A stretch of 28,528 nt of DNA, taken from assembly GCA_034687125.1 (NCBI GenBank), contig JAQGBZ010000594.1, positions 1-28,528 on the forward strand. Direction: 5' to 3'. Source of the stretch: Neelides folsomi (Eukaryota > Arthropoda > Collembola > Neelipleona > Neelidae). Shown here one piece after another: positions 10,501-23,800 of this stretch (positions are counted from its first letter, which is position 1; each line of letters begins with the position of its first letter). Both the position numbers and the translations under genes were made by a program. The notes beneath the pieces are model-generated. The model was not told where the DNA came from, searched no databases, and worked only from the letters and a program-made list of their open reading frames with translations.

Positions 10501-13500
10501 TGACCTCTACGAACTCCCTTCCGATATTACATGTATTGATCTCGACACGAATACAGTCACTGTGTGAGTATTTTTCTTTGTTATTCTCCCTCCCTCGCTT
10601 TTGTTAACATTCCTACATAGAATTTTATTGATTGGGCTGTTCAAACAGGAGTGAAGATAAAAGGGCCCTTCTCAACCTCAAAATCCTACCAAAAAAGCCG
10701 GCAAGAATTCTGAGGAATTCCCTTGAGATGCTATATCAAAAAATGTTTATCATGAGAAGAATGCAGTCGGCGAAGAAAAGGCCCGGAGACGTGTTCGATA
10801 TTGACTTCCAGTCCAAGAAGCAAGAGGTTCATAAATACTTAAATACTCGAGAATATTCTTGGGAATTTTATTCACATTTAAGTATCTAGTTGAACTGAAG
10901 GCCTGCCTGCTTAAAAATGATTATCGGCTCAACACTCTAATCACTCACTATTATATTTTTTTTATTGAGTAGCGCATGTTGGAGTTGGAAATTCAAGAAG
11001 CCTTCCTTCGATTCATGACGAGTATTATGAAAAACTATCGTTCATTTCTCCTTCCTATTACGAAAGCCCCGACAGCTCGAGCGACTGACGCATCCTCTCG
11101 ATTTGATTTCCAAGTAAAAAGATAAAACGAATATAATTTAATTGACAAATTGATAATGGATGAATAACATGCTATTTAATTAATATTTAGTTAAATGTTA
11201 CATTTTGGTAGTATACAAATTATTATATCAACTTGTAATTTACGTTGTTGTTTGTTTACTTATTATAGAGTTTCCTTCGGTCAAGAGATAAGAATTACCA
11301 AAAGTTTTATATGTTAATCCTCAAGACGCAAATGTTTATCCGGTTTATTGAGGAGCGTTCCTTTGTATCAGACATTGATACGGGCCTTGCATTCTTCGAC
11401 GAATGCATTGAGAAATTGGAACAGGAAGAGACAGAATCAATAAGACTACTTGAATTTAGTGAGTCTACGTCAAGTGAAAGAACCGTATTCGTTCTTCCTC
11501 CGGACCCAACTGGCCTTCCACCCAACACCACCTACTTCTATGACTCCGTTTTCAAACTCAATGAAGGCCTCTTTACCCCTTTGAAATTCAAGTTGAACTC
11601 GTTGAGCAAAGTGCAGCAACAACTGGAATTCTCCACTCCAGGAAGTCCTGTGGCCAAGCGGACGAAGCAGGAGATTATGTCAGCCCAAAGGAATGCAAAG
11701 AAATATGTGGACACTCCAAAGCTTTGGGCCAGATGTCTTCTCTCAACATGCTACAGGTCTTTTTACGTCATTCCATTAAATCATGGACTCATTTCTATAT
11801 TGGGTTCATCGTTTTAGCATGGCATCGTAATCATGTTTTATGTCTTTTTCCTCAGCTTATGGTTCATCCATCTTCCGAGCTACTTGATCGTCTCGCAATC
11901 AAAACACCGAGCACTTTACTTAGCCTATGAAATGATTGTTCGGATGACAAAGAGCAAACTTGAGCCAGCCGATGAAGTCTGTTACCGAGTTGTCATGCAG
12001 CTTTGTGGCCTTTACAATCAACCAATGGTTGCTATCAAGGTAAACACATTCGCATGCATATTTGTTCAATGGGAATAACAAACTACAATTCATTTATGGG
12101 TGATTTAGGTGCTATTTGAAATGAAGCGGTCTGGTGTGACACCAAATGCCATTACGTATGGTTTCTACAATAAAGCCGTGTTGGAGGCTCAATGGCCATC
12201 AAATGTCACAAATTCGAGTCAACTCATGTGGAACAAATTGAGGCAAGTTGTGAAAAAATTGCTTTTTTTGCGCCATCCTCAACTTTTCTCTTATTTGTGT
12301 AGATAATAATAATTAAGTTTCTATAAATAAATATTTGTGTGTAGAAATGTGATAAACGGCATTGCCCACTTCCGTGCTGCTGGTAAACAACTTCAAGGAA
12401 GACGAATGAGCCAATCGACAGCGGATGAGGTTGATCGGCTTTCAACTGAAAGTGGAGGTTCAGGCGATTCGCAAGTCAACTCGAAAGGAAAATCTGGTCA
12501 TCCTCCTTCAGATAATTTAACCACAGCGAAAGTAGCAGACACACCGCAATCAACCATTCCAACAAGGATAAGTTCATCTTCTGATATCGGCTATGCATCA
12601 GGTGCAGACCAGAAGATTTCATCTGAGGAAGAAGATTCAGCTGGAACTTCTGAAAGACCTTTACGATTATTAGATAAAATGGGCCAGAGTCTTGATCATT
12701 GGGTTAAAGCAGGGGTTGCAAATATCGCTCAATTTGCAAGTTCGGAAGCTGGGAGTTATTTTAGCCCAGCTGGGCTTGTAATGTCGTCCAACTATAGGGA
12801 TAACAATTCAATGATTGAGAATTACAGAGACGAGGAAATCAAACCGAAAGGAATGAAAAGTCAAAGGAGACTCGATTTCAATGAATTGGATTCAGCAGAA
12901 AAAGCTAAAGGAGAGAAAGGAGAAACAAATAAAACAGAAACGTTGCGTCTGCTTCGCTCTGTCAGTTTTGGCAATGATACACAAATCATGAGCAAATTAA
13001 AGGGAGATTTGAAGAAAAATGATGACGAAGCGAAAGTTGACGATGATGGAAATTTGGAAGCAAAAGTAAATGAATTTTTAGAAGGAGCAAGTGAAGCTAA
13101 TTCTGAATCCATTTCAGTGAATAATTCAAGAGAAGTGACCCCATATGACGGATCAGAAATATACGATAATTCAAAAATGCAACCCCCAAGGTCGCCCAAT
13201 ATTGCAATAAAAAAGAGTCAGAGTGCCAATTCGAGGATTGAGATGTGTAAAGAGGATTTATCCCCTGCAAGTCCTGCAAGAACTCCAGTGACCCAAAATG
13301 ATCCTCTTGGAGCTCTTGATACCTCACAAACATTGGCTCTCGGCCAATCACTAAATCAAAGTGAAATGGTTACAAATAATATTAAACATTCACCTAAGAG
13401 AACTTGTTCAGAAGGACACATTGAAGGAATTCTTCCTAATGGGTTCAAATATCCAATGGTTCCTGGGTCTGATGGAAAACATTTTCACAGATCGTCCACC

Positions 13501-16132
13501 CTTCCCAATTACCCAACTTCTCTCACCGTTGGCCCGAGTATGAATTCCGAAGGGTCAACACCAAATGACAATATTTCCTGCACTGGTGGAAGTTCCACAA
13601 ATGTCGTTTCTAGTCTTTCAGCCATCACAAATTTTAAGAATCCTTTTGGAAGATACAGTCCAGCAAGGATCAGTTTGAGGAAGGCTGGAACTTCCCTGAT
13701 TGAGTCGACCCTTGGTGGGAAAAAGGCTGAGGCTCTTATGGAGGGATTTAATCAATTCAGATCAGCCGCTGCTGTGACAGCTAAAAGAACTCTTGTTGAT
13801 TTCAAAGAAGCCATGGGAAATAACAATACACCAGCTGGAAGAAACGGACCATTTGGGTAAGCTAAAAGCTATTTACTAATACTTACTAAAGTTTACATAT
13901 TTAAATTAAATTTTAACAATTAATAAACTAATTCTATTTAATGAAGTAGAGTTCTTTAAGAATTATTGTAAAGAAAATCAAGTTTAGTCAATGTCGTTTC
14001 TTTTACATGTAGTAGATCTCCTGATGAAAGAGATGAAGATGACGAATCGGGTGATTCTGAAGATGGTGAAGTTGCTAACGATCAATGGGCTTCTGTGACT
14101 GACTCTTATTTAGATCAAGTCATTTACAATTCAGCTATTGGAAAAGACAGCGGATCGACAAGAGCGAGCTTTGCAAGCGATTTGCCTTTGGGCCTTCACG
14201 ATACTCCTCTTTCCAGTTCCTCTCAATCTCTTATTGATGGGCCTAACAAAGGAATAGGAAGGAAGGATCGACAATATCCGGTGGCTGTTGAAATAAACAT
14301 GACCACGTGTTCGATATGTCATAATTGTTCATCGCTACTTTTCGACGAAGAAATAATGGCTGGATGGACTGCTGAAGATTCGAATCTCAATACAAGGTTT
14401 TTAAAAATAATTTAGGACAAAATGAATGAAAACAATTTTTAAAAAGAAATTAATGAATAAATGATTAATTTTTACAGATGCCCGCATTGTAAAAAATGGG
14501 AAGTTCCATTTTTGCAAGTTACAATTCGGGATTATCGTCATCATCCTCTCTCTCTTGTAGCTCCCACTCAATTAAGCAGTAAAGGACTGAGTTCGGCTTT
14601 AAGTCTTGGAAGTATGAACTCATTGTCTTCAAGACGCCATTCTCTCTTTCATCCACCCGACTCAATTACAAATTCCAACGCGAGCATAGCAAAGATTGCA
14701 TCAGAGAATCTCATTTCTTCCTCCAAAGAAAAATTGGCTAAACAAAGTGAAGAAGATAAAGAAAGCTCGCCGAGGGACTCCATTAACTTAGAGATTGAGA
14801 CAAAGAAAGAAGAACCATTACAACCAATGGATCCCTTGGGAGTCTTGGAAGACAAACAGCAGCAGGAGAGTAGCAGAAGGAATAGCACAGAACTCCCCAA
14901 TCCACCTGTGACATTTACTCCAAGTTCCCCAAAGGAAGAGACGGAGCCTGAGATTCCAGAGATTAAAGTTATTCCAGAGCCATTAGACTCTGATCCCATA
15001 ATAGTACCCTACCTGAGTCCGCTAGTATTGAGAAAAGAATTGGAAAATGTTTTGGAAAATGAAGGAGACTCAGCATTGGTGTCATCGAAATTTGTTGATG
15101 AGCATCCAATCATTTATTGGAATTTGGTAAATTATTATTTTAATGAAAATATTCGAATGAAATTTTTTTGTTTAATTTGTATAATGGAATAATTCTAATT
15201 ATGTTTATAAAGATTACACAAATGTCTGTTTTTTTCAGGTATGGTTTTTCCACCGGGCCAATTTATCGAGTCATATTAAAGGGTTGGCTCTTGGTGCAAG
15301 CTCTGTGAAACCCAAATCTTGTACGAGATTGGGAGAAACGAAGAAAAATGATTTAAGTGAAACAGAAGAAGAGAAAGTTAAAGTTGGAGAAAATAGTGAA
15401 GAAGTAGAAGAATTTAAAGTTCATCCGTCCTGGTCCAGTGCTGATTATCGAAATATTCTCATTAAATGCAATTGGGACAATCCTAAATATTATGACGAAT
15501 ATGGAATTCCTCTCTACGTGAAGTGGATGGAAAATCAGAAGAAGACTGAGGAATGCGCTCAGAGCGCCGACACCGAAATGAAACTTGACAATAATAATAA
15601 GTAAGAGTCAATGAACCGCTTAATCATTTATATTTACAATTCTGACAACCTACTTACATATTTAACTTTACATTAATGAATGTATAAATCAAACTTTTTT
15701 CCATTTTCAGGTTAATTTCTGACGTTTTAAAAGCAGTCCAAAGAAACGATTTGTATCAAATATCATCAAACCTTCTTTTTTATTATCATAAACAAGCGAG
15801 GAATCGACATTATCCTGTTTATAGAGAGATGTTGTTTCTTGCTTTAAAAGCTCTTCCAAAAGAATCATTCAATATCAGTAAGATTTCATTTTACATAAAA
15901 TATATCAATTTTCTGTTAATATAAATCAATTTTTATCGTTTTTAACTTCCATTTGGCATTATTTATAAAAACATCTACTTTTATTTTAATAGATTTATAC
16001 GATCGAGAGTTTCCTAATGTATACGGACGACTTCGAAATTGTGACGAACAAGAATCAATGGATTTGGGAGATATGCCTCCTTCAGTATCGGCATTGCTCT
16101 GCCGCGGGTTCTTTCGTGAATTGCAGCTTTAA
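7543..16132 (+). CDS. Crag: DENND4/Crag family Rab guanine nucleotide exchange factor
   Basis: Eighteen exons: 7543-7738, 8021-8117, 8217-8566, 8854-9223, 9290-9415, 9538-9682, 10388-10563, 10649-10826, 10973-11113, 11269-11756, 11856-12039, 12109-12242, 12345-13856, 14016-14396, 14478-15126, 15239-15600, 15711-15877 and 15993-16132; 5796 nt, 1931 aa, within the usual DENND4 range. Start is the ATG at 7543 ([13 protein letters not shown] is a family hallmark). Residues about 40-200 form the MABP domain ([27 protein letters not shown]). uDENN, cDENN and dDENN follow to about residue 600, with [20 protein letters not shown] and [14 protein letters not shown]-like helices lie near 790-850 ([20 protein letters not shown]). 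A large Ser-rich disordered exon follows, then a zinc ribbon (CSICHNC and CPHC) around [18 protein letters not shown]. By family knowledge DENND4 proteins activate Rab10, and fly Crag acts in basement-membrane secretion and binds calmodulin. Introns 5 and 12 are GC-AG. Confidence 0.96.
9416..9537 (+). other. GC-AG intron 5 of the DENND4 gene
   Basis: Exon 5 ends CCGAAAAG and the intron starts GCATGTTG. The acceptor is TTTGAGCAG. Joining there gives [17 protein letters not shown], collinear with other DENND4 proteins. The nearby GT (AGGCAT|GTTGG) has the wrong phase and would shift the frame. The acceptor could lie three bases earlier, adding one Ser. Confidence 0.8.
12243..12344 (+). other. 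GC-AG intron 12 of the DENND4 gene
   Basis: Exon 12 ends AAATTGAG and the intron begins GCAAGTTG, a perfect match to the AG|GCAAGT consensus of GC-AG introns. The acceptor is TGTGTGTAG. This join reads [17 protein letters not shown] in frame. The GT four bases downstream (CAA|GTTGTG) would be phase 0 and break the frame into the 1512-nt exon 13. Confidence 0.85.
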
Positions 16133-17825
16133 AGCCTTTAACTCTCATATTTACTTTAACTTAAAGGCTAAGATTTTTCATATAATAATTATATTTGTAT
16201 AATTTGCTTGTGCCTCAAGAATAACTCTGTAGTTAACTTTTCAAAGATTATTTATTCTCACAAAATAATTTTTATCGCAATTGTAATTGCTCACTTATAT
16301 AACGAAAACAACTTTTTTGCATTTTTTATCTTGTAATTAATGTCCTCAACTTATTATCTCATATATTAGTATGTATAGACAAACTTTTTGTGTTACTCAA
16401 TAATAAAATTGCAATATTTGTGACTTTTGAAATGCCTATATTATATATTGATGCCCTTATTATATTCCATATATTAAGTATTTGACATACGTTTATATTT
16501 GTTGTGATAAATGTTTTTACGAAACAAGAGTAATGACGAATAATAGTAATGAAATAACATGATCAAATTATTGACAAATAGTCGAAATAAATTTAATATG
16601 AAATGCAAAAGTTCCAGTTATTGCCATATTTTAGATTTTGATTTGATTTTGCCATATTCTCATGAATTTTTAAAGGCATATATGGTTAACTTTATTATCA
16701 TTTAGTCACTTTGAGTTGAGTGTATTTTTAAATGATGTTGGTGGTTCAACTTTTCTCAGTCTTTCTATTATGGTTTATGGTAAATAAATTGGACTTTTTT
16801 TAAACATTATCATGTAATTGCGTAGGTACGTTTGATTGAATATAAGATACGATTGGCTATGATTTAACCTAAGGTAAACAACAAACAATATTACAATTCA
16901 AGTACATTAATTAATACTCTAATTATTAGACTAACAACTCATCATAGGTAGTATGTCTATAGAGGTATTTATATTCACATTAAAGATATTCAGGACTTTT
17001 AAATGATCTTACGATGAACTATCTATGTAAAGTATTTAAATACATGCACATCAATTTGGTATTGTAAACTCGCGTTTTTATACACCTATATATATATTTG
17101 TATTAATATTATTTTGACTAAAGAACTACTAATTATTATTATCATAAGTAATTTTCAATCTTACATTTAGGGTTAGTAAAATGAATGGACAAAAAATATA
17201 TTAATCAATGCAAAGAGAAATATTAATAAGGTATGTTTTAAGACAAATCTTGCACCGAAAATAATTTGTAATCAAAACTAATACAATCTTGTATCTTATC
17301 ATTAGGATTTTTCATAAATTATTTATGATGTGTCTTATTTAAATATAAAGTTAGTTCGTTAATTTAATAATTCATTTTTGATAAATCTAAGCTCCGCTGT
17401 AGTTCTAATTAAAGATGTAAACAATACAAGAACTTTTAACGATTCGTATTAACTAATAAATAATGATCACATTATTAAACTTTTAACATTGTTGTTATGA
17501 TGTAATATACCTATAGGTACATCATAGGGTAATAACCTGAATAAGTATTATACATTTACATTTAGATGTTATGTACTAGAATTTGTAATTTGATTAATCG
17601 GAAGTGTGTTAGGACTTAGAGACAAAGACACGATGATTTGTATATTTTACACTATTAAGATGTATGTTGAGGTATGACGACTATTTAATTGTATTTACAT
17701 ATTTCTACTTTGCCGGTTTGTATTTTGTGAAAGATCTGTTTTGAAATCACTTAATTATAGCATATAGGTAATATTGAAATAATTATTTATCCAAAGATAA
17801 CGATTTGTCGTGTACTACTGCGGAT
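16133..17825. other. DENND4 3' UTR and convergent intergenic region
   Basis: About 1.7 kb of AT-rich DNA between the convergent stop codons of DENND4 and TBCEL. No coding frame longer than background and no tRNA or rRNA-like block. Apart from the AATAAA at 16402 I see nothing specific. Confidence 0.5.
16402..16407 (+). other. Candidate polyadenylation signal for DENND4
   Basis: AATAAA lies about 270 bp after the DENND4 stop and is followed by a T/G-containing stretch (ATTTGTGACTTTTG). In such AT-rich DNA this hexamer can arise by chance, so the call is tentative. Confidence 0.35.
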
Positions 17826-20800
17826 CTAATGCGGCTTAGAAATCGGAGTTTTCGGTTCAATGTGAATTTCATCCCCATCTTGCATATTGTATGAGTAAAG
17901 CTGCTTCTGAGGAAATTTCATTTCTTCTCTTCCAAAAACCCCACGCATTTCTGAGTCAATGTAAAATAGCCTCATTCTTCCTTTTGGAATCTTTACAACG
18001 GGCTCGAGATGAACCTAATAATAGAAGAAAAAAGAATCGATTTATCTCTTTGTTCTGCTCCAAAGATTAAATGGGCTATGGGATATTAAAACTCACCTTT
18101 AAGTCGTTCGTCGTTTGGTACAAGTTGACATGTCGCTCGGCGCTAATATCCCCTGACACAATTTTAAGTTTCACCCTCGTCGTTGGTTTCAGATGGACTT
18201 CCACAAGGGGTAAAAGATTGCCGTGAACAGATCGCAATTCCGAGAATCTAAAATTCCATAAAACAACGTAAATTATTTAAGTTTCTTAATTTAATAACGT
18301 GGTAGGAAGTAAATATAAGGACAAGTCATTAAAAAGAGATTAGAAGAGGATTGGAGTCAATGAGGTATTTCACCTCTTTGGAGGATTCGCATCTTGGGCA
18401 AAGCGACGGATGAAAGCGCGTTCCGCATCTTCACGTTCCACGTTGGAGATGGGAGCTCCGCCGTTAAGCTTCTTTATATTTGGCAGAAGGGCTATGAGGA
18501 GCTGCCTTCTTTCATGTGCTGAAATGGATATACGTATTTAGCATTGGTTATTTAGCATTGAAAGAGGTTCGTTAATAGATTTGAAATGTAGGGCAAATGG
18601 AAATGTCTTACCAGTCAAGTCGGAGAGGAGAGGAACTCCCTGGATCCTCAATTCAGAGAGTGAAGGAAACTTGGCCAGTCGGTCAATGTCAGTCAGATCC
18701 CCGATGAGCGTGTTGGTCACGGAAATACTCTGGAGGTTTTCAAAGCATTGGCTCGCCTCTTCAGGCACCGAACTGATCGGACAGTCAGCGAGGCCCAAAT
18801 GTCGCATTGAAGGAAAACATATCCCTATCAAATTAATATTCATATAAAATTCAGTCACATAAATACCTGCTTAAAATACATTATGCAACGCAGTTAAAAT
18901 ACATTTACATATTATGTAGTACAAACTGTACATAATTAATATCTGTATGGTCTGTAAGTTTGAAAAAAACGTATCTAACTTGAAAAAAAATCTAATAATA
19001 TATTTTAAATTTTATATATAAATTGAAAATTAAACATTAATAGGTATTGATGATTGATAAATTACCCAATTTAAAAATCTCATTCCATCCAGAAATTGGA
19101 TTCCCATCAAACATTATCTTTCGAATGTTTGGGAACGAGAAGCCATCATCATCTTCGCTCGAGCTCCCATTTCCACTATCATTCCCATTAGGATTCTCCT
19201 GTTCTTCCTCGTCCTCCTCATCTGGTGGATTATTCACATTGAATTTTCTAACAGAAGCTCCTCGACTTCCGCTCGTATCCACAGTCTCGAAGTCGTTGAG
19301 CGAGAGATGCAGTTCTTGGAGCCCGCCAGCCTGGCGGAGAAAAATCCAAACCGAGTCCCAAGTCACCTTTGTCCCGATCAAGATGAGGACGGTGAGACGT
19401 GGAAGAAGCGGAAAAGGAAATGGGTTTTCTGGACACGCGAGCTTCAGAGGCTTCGAGAGCCCGTTGAAGCTCAGATTGAGGAACGAAACGCATGGCGTGT
19501 ACTGGAGGATCTTGGAGATCTGCCAATTGACACAGTAAAAATATGAGTTTAAGCAGAGATGAACCTATTTTTTATACAATTGAACACTTTGACCCAATTT
19601 CTCAATCCCTCTTCCTTGCATCTTGCATTACTTTACTTTACACTTAAACTAATCCAAGTCAGAGGAAACGCGTGCAAGAAGATAAATGAAGGCTTTCTGA
19701 GCCGGAATGTTGTAAATGACCAAAAAATGGAGGATCGCAGACTCATGATCTCTTTTCCCTCATTGGGACCATTTGAATTTCCGATTCAGTCTCTTTAAAT
19801 CTCTTTCTCATTCATATACAGAGGATGGGGCATTAGCAGGTGGACAGATGTAAAATCATCATTTTTAATCATATTTTTCGTGAATGGATCTCAACTATAT
19901 TTTCAATATGACGTCCTTCCATCATTGTAACCATCCTCTTCCAGGATTGATAAATCTTTCTTGATTGACTTTGGTTTTAAGGGGAACTTTGATCATGGGA
20001 AGGGGTCCTCTTCCACTCATTGCACCGACAATCATAAAGTGCTTTCCAATCCAAACATTAGTTATTTTTTAGTTAAAACGGTGTTTAATTACAAACTAAT
20101 GCATTATTATCTTAACTTTATTATTAATTATGTTAGTGACACCGGATTTGGAAATAAAAAGTTTATCTGTTTTGAGTAATTCGACTATCTCTCTTAGGCT
20201 ATAGCCGGATTTGGAAAAAACCTAAAACTATTCCTTCAACTTTCGGATTAATTTTCGGACCCATATTGTCCATTTAACAAAAAGTGAAATTAGATCCACA
20301 TTAAGGCATGTATGTATAAAATCCCACCCAATTATATTCCCGCTATCTCATATATTTTGGAAAATCCAGAAGATTTTAAGTGTCCACCTCGTAGTGCCGT
20401 ATGTTGTAACAAGCAATTTATTTATTGTTTTGATCATTACGAAGGAGAAACTTGAAGGATAGAATGTAACGATTATTGCGTCTCTATTTACAATTACCTT
20501 ATCTCATTGTAAGTTGGGTTCGAATTGGTTGCAGCATAAAGATTGAATAAAAACTACTAAAAGCTCAATGTTGTTAAGCATGCTAAATATTTTATTTCAC
20601 ATAACGAGCCGCAATAAACAATTTTTTTTACTAAACCACTGAGGTCAAATTAGGTTAAATATGAGTTAGAAATTGAAGAATCTCTTGATCAGATTGATCC
20701 TAAGCAAGTGGCTTACAAATGAATAAAATTGATGCTTCAGGCAATTTATTCAGACTGGTCAAGGGGAATTAAATTTTTTTAACGCTACAATTTAACTGAT

Positions 20801-23800
20801 TGTAAGTAAGAACCAATTGTCCTGATTTTATAAATATTCTTTCAAAGTCAGCACTAATTTAACGTCCCATTGCATTTATACAATATATCATATTAAATGC
20901 TCATTTCATACTTTGGCTTTGGGATATAGCGATATAAGTGTTATTAAAGTAGATCATAAATCATACACGTTTCACATGTATCGTTACATGTGAAATATGC
21001 ATTCTGACTGCAATCTATCAGTATTCAAAATAATGGTTTAACGAGTAGCAATTCATTTTCATTTGGACTTGGTTAAATAATAAAGTGAATTCGACGAGAC
21101 ACAACAATTACTTTAAAGTGTCTCGTATTCGTCTTCGTAGTAAGAGCCTCGTGAGAACTTGTGAAAACTTGTTTCTCTCTTGGCACACATTTGCATAAAA
21201 TACACGTGGATCTCATATCTCATTGCGTGTGAACATTCACTCTGCTGGTCTTTGTTAATTCTTTAAAATATTATATTCCGTATTCCGTATTCCTACATTT
21301 CGCAAAATATTATATTCCGTATTCCTAATTATGTACTACATTGTACGCATGAATAAAACTTGGCAAACGATACCGAACCTCTTCTCTTCTTAACTCTTTC
21401 GTTTAAGAATGAAAGTGATATATCCAGTAATTGCAAGAATTTAACTCAAAAACATTTTTTAATTAAAATTTTCCATTTTTTGACATTAAAGCTCTTTATG
21501 GATTTTTATTTGCTAATAAATAAGCTTTTTAACGCCTTTTCTTAATCCCTATATGTAATAACCCATAACCGCGCTTAATCTACTTTAGGTATTATATCCT
21601 ATCCTATTCATAATTGAAATTTCTCATCTTAATGTTCGAAATTTAAGCCTTAACTCAACTTTAAGTTCTGTTTGCATTTATCCTAAATACTTAAGATTTT
21701 GAAGGAAATGAAAGAGAATCCTCACCTCGCTCCAATGTGTTAGCTGATTATGGGCCAAGTCGATCTCCAAAACTCCAGCACAAGTTTTTTCAAGCAAGCT
21801 CTCATCTCCAGCCGAGTCAACATCGCAGTCGTTGAGGATCTAAAAAATAAACGCCTTCTAAATCAAGGGACAAATACTAAAAGTATCGTTAACTTATCTT
21901 ATAATGCGAATCCTTCAATTCTCACCAATTCAAAGTAAATTTTTCACCCAAACCCAATGAAAAATGAAACATAAAAGGATTCATACTGTGTGACTGCGCA
22001 TTGTGCATTATAGACCACATGTCCCTAGAAATTATGTATTTGAAAAGGGAAAATTACATGTGTAAAGGAACCTCAATTTGATATTGATAAAATTGTATGA
22101 TATTGAAAAAATGAGTCCACATCTCGTAATTCGCTCAAAAGTTTGAAAGGAAAACGAAGGTCCTTTCTGTTCCTGCCAAAGCAAAAGGCTGATTACAATA
22201 ATAAAAACACCAATAACTCCTATGGAGTAATCATAAAGTAATATGGAATTTCAGTATAAAGGAATAATGGAGTCGGTGAACACGATCACGTGAATAGAAA
22301 TGAATGAAATGTCGAGTGCATTGAGGGGAAATAAAACCATGTCCATAATCATATAATTTCTAATAATAGGGAGGAAGGAGAGAAAGATAACTTTGCTGAT
22401 TTTTTTAAACTAAATTTTTCATTGAATTAAGCAAACCAAAACGAAACGCGTTTCTACAAATTAAACCAGCGGTTATCAATAGGGAAAAGCGTACTTTGTG
22501 GATTGTGTCGTAATACCCTTTTGATTCTATTCAGTTCCGTCCGCCCCACTCCCAAAAGCCAGATCTCTTTTTACAATAAGTAAATCAAATAAATGGGATA
22601 TTTATGCGGAGATGAGTTGGATGAATATCCCAATCAATGTGATGTCACTTGACACTTTTATCAACTTCCAAGTGTTAATTAGAAATGTAAACATTACACA
22701 TACCATATGTATTTTTGGCAAGCATTCACTTATAGGTAATTAGTTAAAAAAATTCTTCTCAGTGCTAATTAAAAGTTTGTTGTCGATGTTGGTTTTAGAA
22801 CGTAGTAAATTGGTTGAGAGAAATATGCGAAATTATTGCTATTGCATTGAATAAAAAGGTAAAATACACTGACAATAAAGGTCAAGAGGCAAATTTGCAT
22901 AAATATTAGAAATCCCAAATACTTTATAGGTATTAGATATCTGTTTATCAATATTTCGAAGGTGCAGCTGAAAGCCACATAAAAATCTTTCTTGGCAGAA
23001 ATATTAATGAGCGCTTCTCTCATATATTTATAATGAAAAGTTTTTGTCTTGCTTCAAGAAATAATAAAATTTTGACAAAAAACTTTACTAATTTTGTTCG
23101 TTGCAATGTAATATTATGCATAATTTTAATTTAATATAACTACTCTATGTTGAGTATAAAAGGTGTAAAGTGATAACTTTTATAATGCATAATCTAAAAT
23201 CATAAAAGTGCAAATGTAGTTAGGATTAAAGGAGAATTAAATTCTTATATTCCGACTGACGCACTTTGAGCCTGGCCAATACACGATATTTTATACTTCC
23301 TTTTATTAAATAAGAAATCTTAAGGACACCATTTAAAAAATATACAATGGGCATATATATCGATATACCAGTTGAAATTAAATACTAATGAAATAGTAAT
23401 AAGACATTCTTTAATAAGATTAACGATATACTGACACAAAAGTGATAGATTTTTTACAGTGGTGCTAGGCTGGAATGGCACGAAAAAATTTCATCTATTC
23501 ATCATGGAGTAATAAAAACGTTGAAGTGAGCGAGGTAATGTCCATGGGACAGAAGAAGAATTAAAAAACATTTTATACCTCCGGTATTATAAGAACTTAA
23601 ATGGTAGCTTGATTATCTTGTTAGCTTGCAAGAATTATCCTGGTTGGTGTTACAACTTGGGAGTTTGAGATTTGTATTGAATGATTGCAAAACTGCACAT
23701 AACGAGCTTGGTTAAAAACTTGGATATATAAGGCCTTAATATATACCTACCTACCTACCTACCTACCTTATATACCATATTTCTTATGTATGAGTCGTAA

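Larger units (their letters stand above)
19520..21725 (-). other. Long intron 2 of TBCEL (2.2 kb)
   Basis: AT-rich non-coding DNA bounded by GTGAGGAT and GGCAG on the minus strand. It holds a short hairpin at 20970-20995 and a duplicated 22-bp block at 21265-21325. No nested gene could be supported on either strand. Confidence 0.6.

Noticed and set aside
12861..13199. Minus-strand Ser-rich open frame
   Set aside because: Antisense to the large disordered exon 13 of DENND4; low-complexity composition explains it.
19047..19538. Plus-strand open frame of 163 codons
   Set aside because: Antisense shadow of TBCEL exon 3, whose minus-strand frame matches the family and splices in phase.
22769..23023. 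Minus-strand hydrophobic 84-codon frame inside TBCEL intron 1
   Set aside because: Hydrophobicity follows from AT-rich codons; no splice partners or recognisable receptor motif found.
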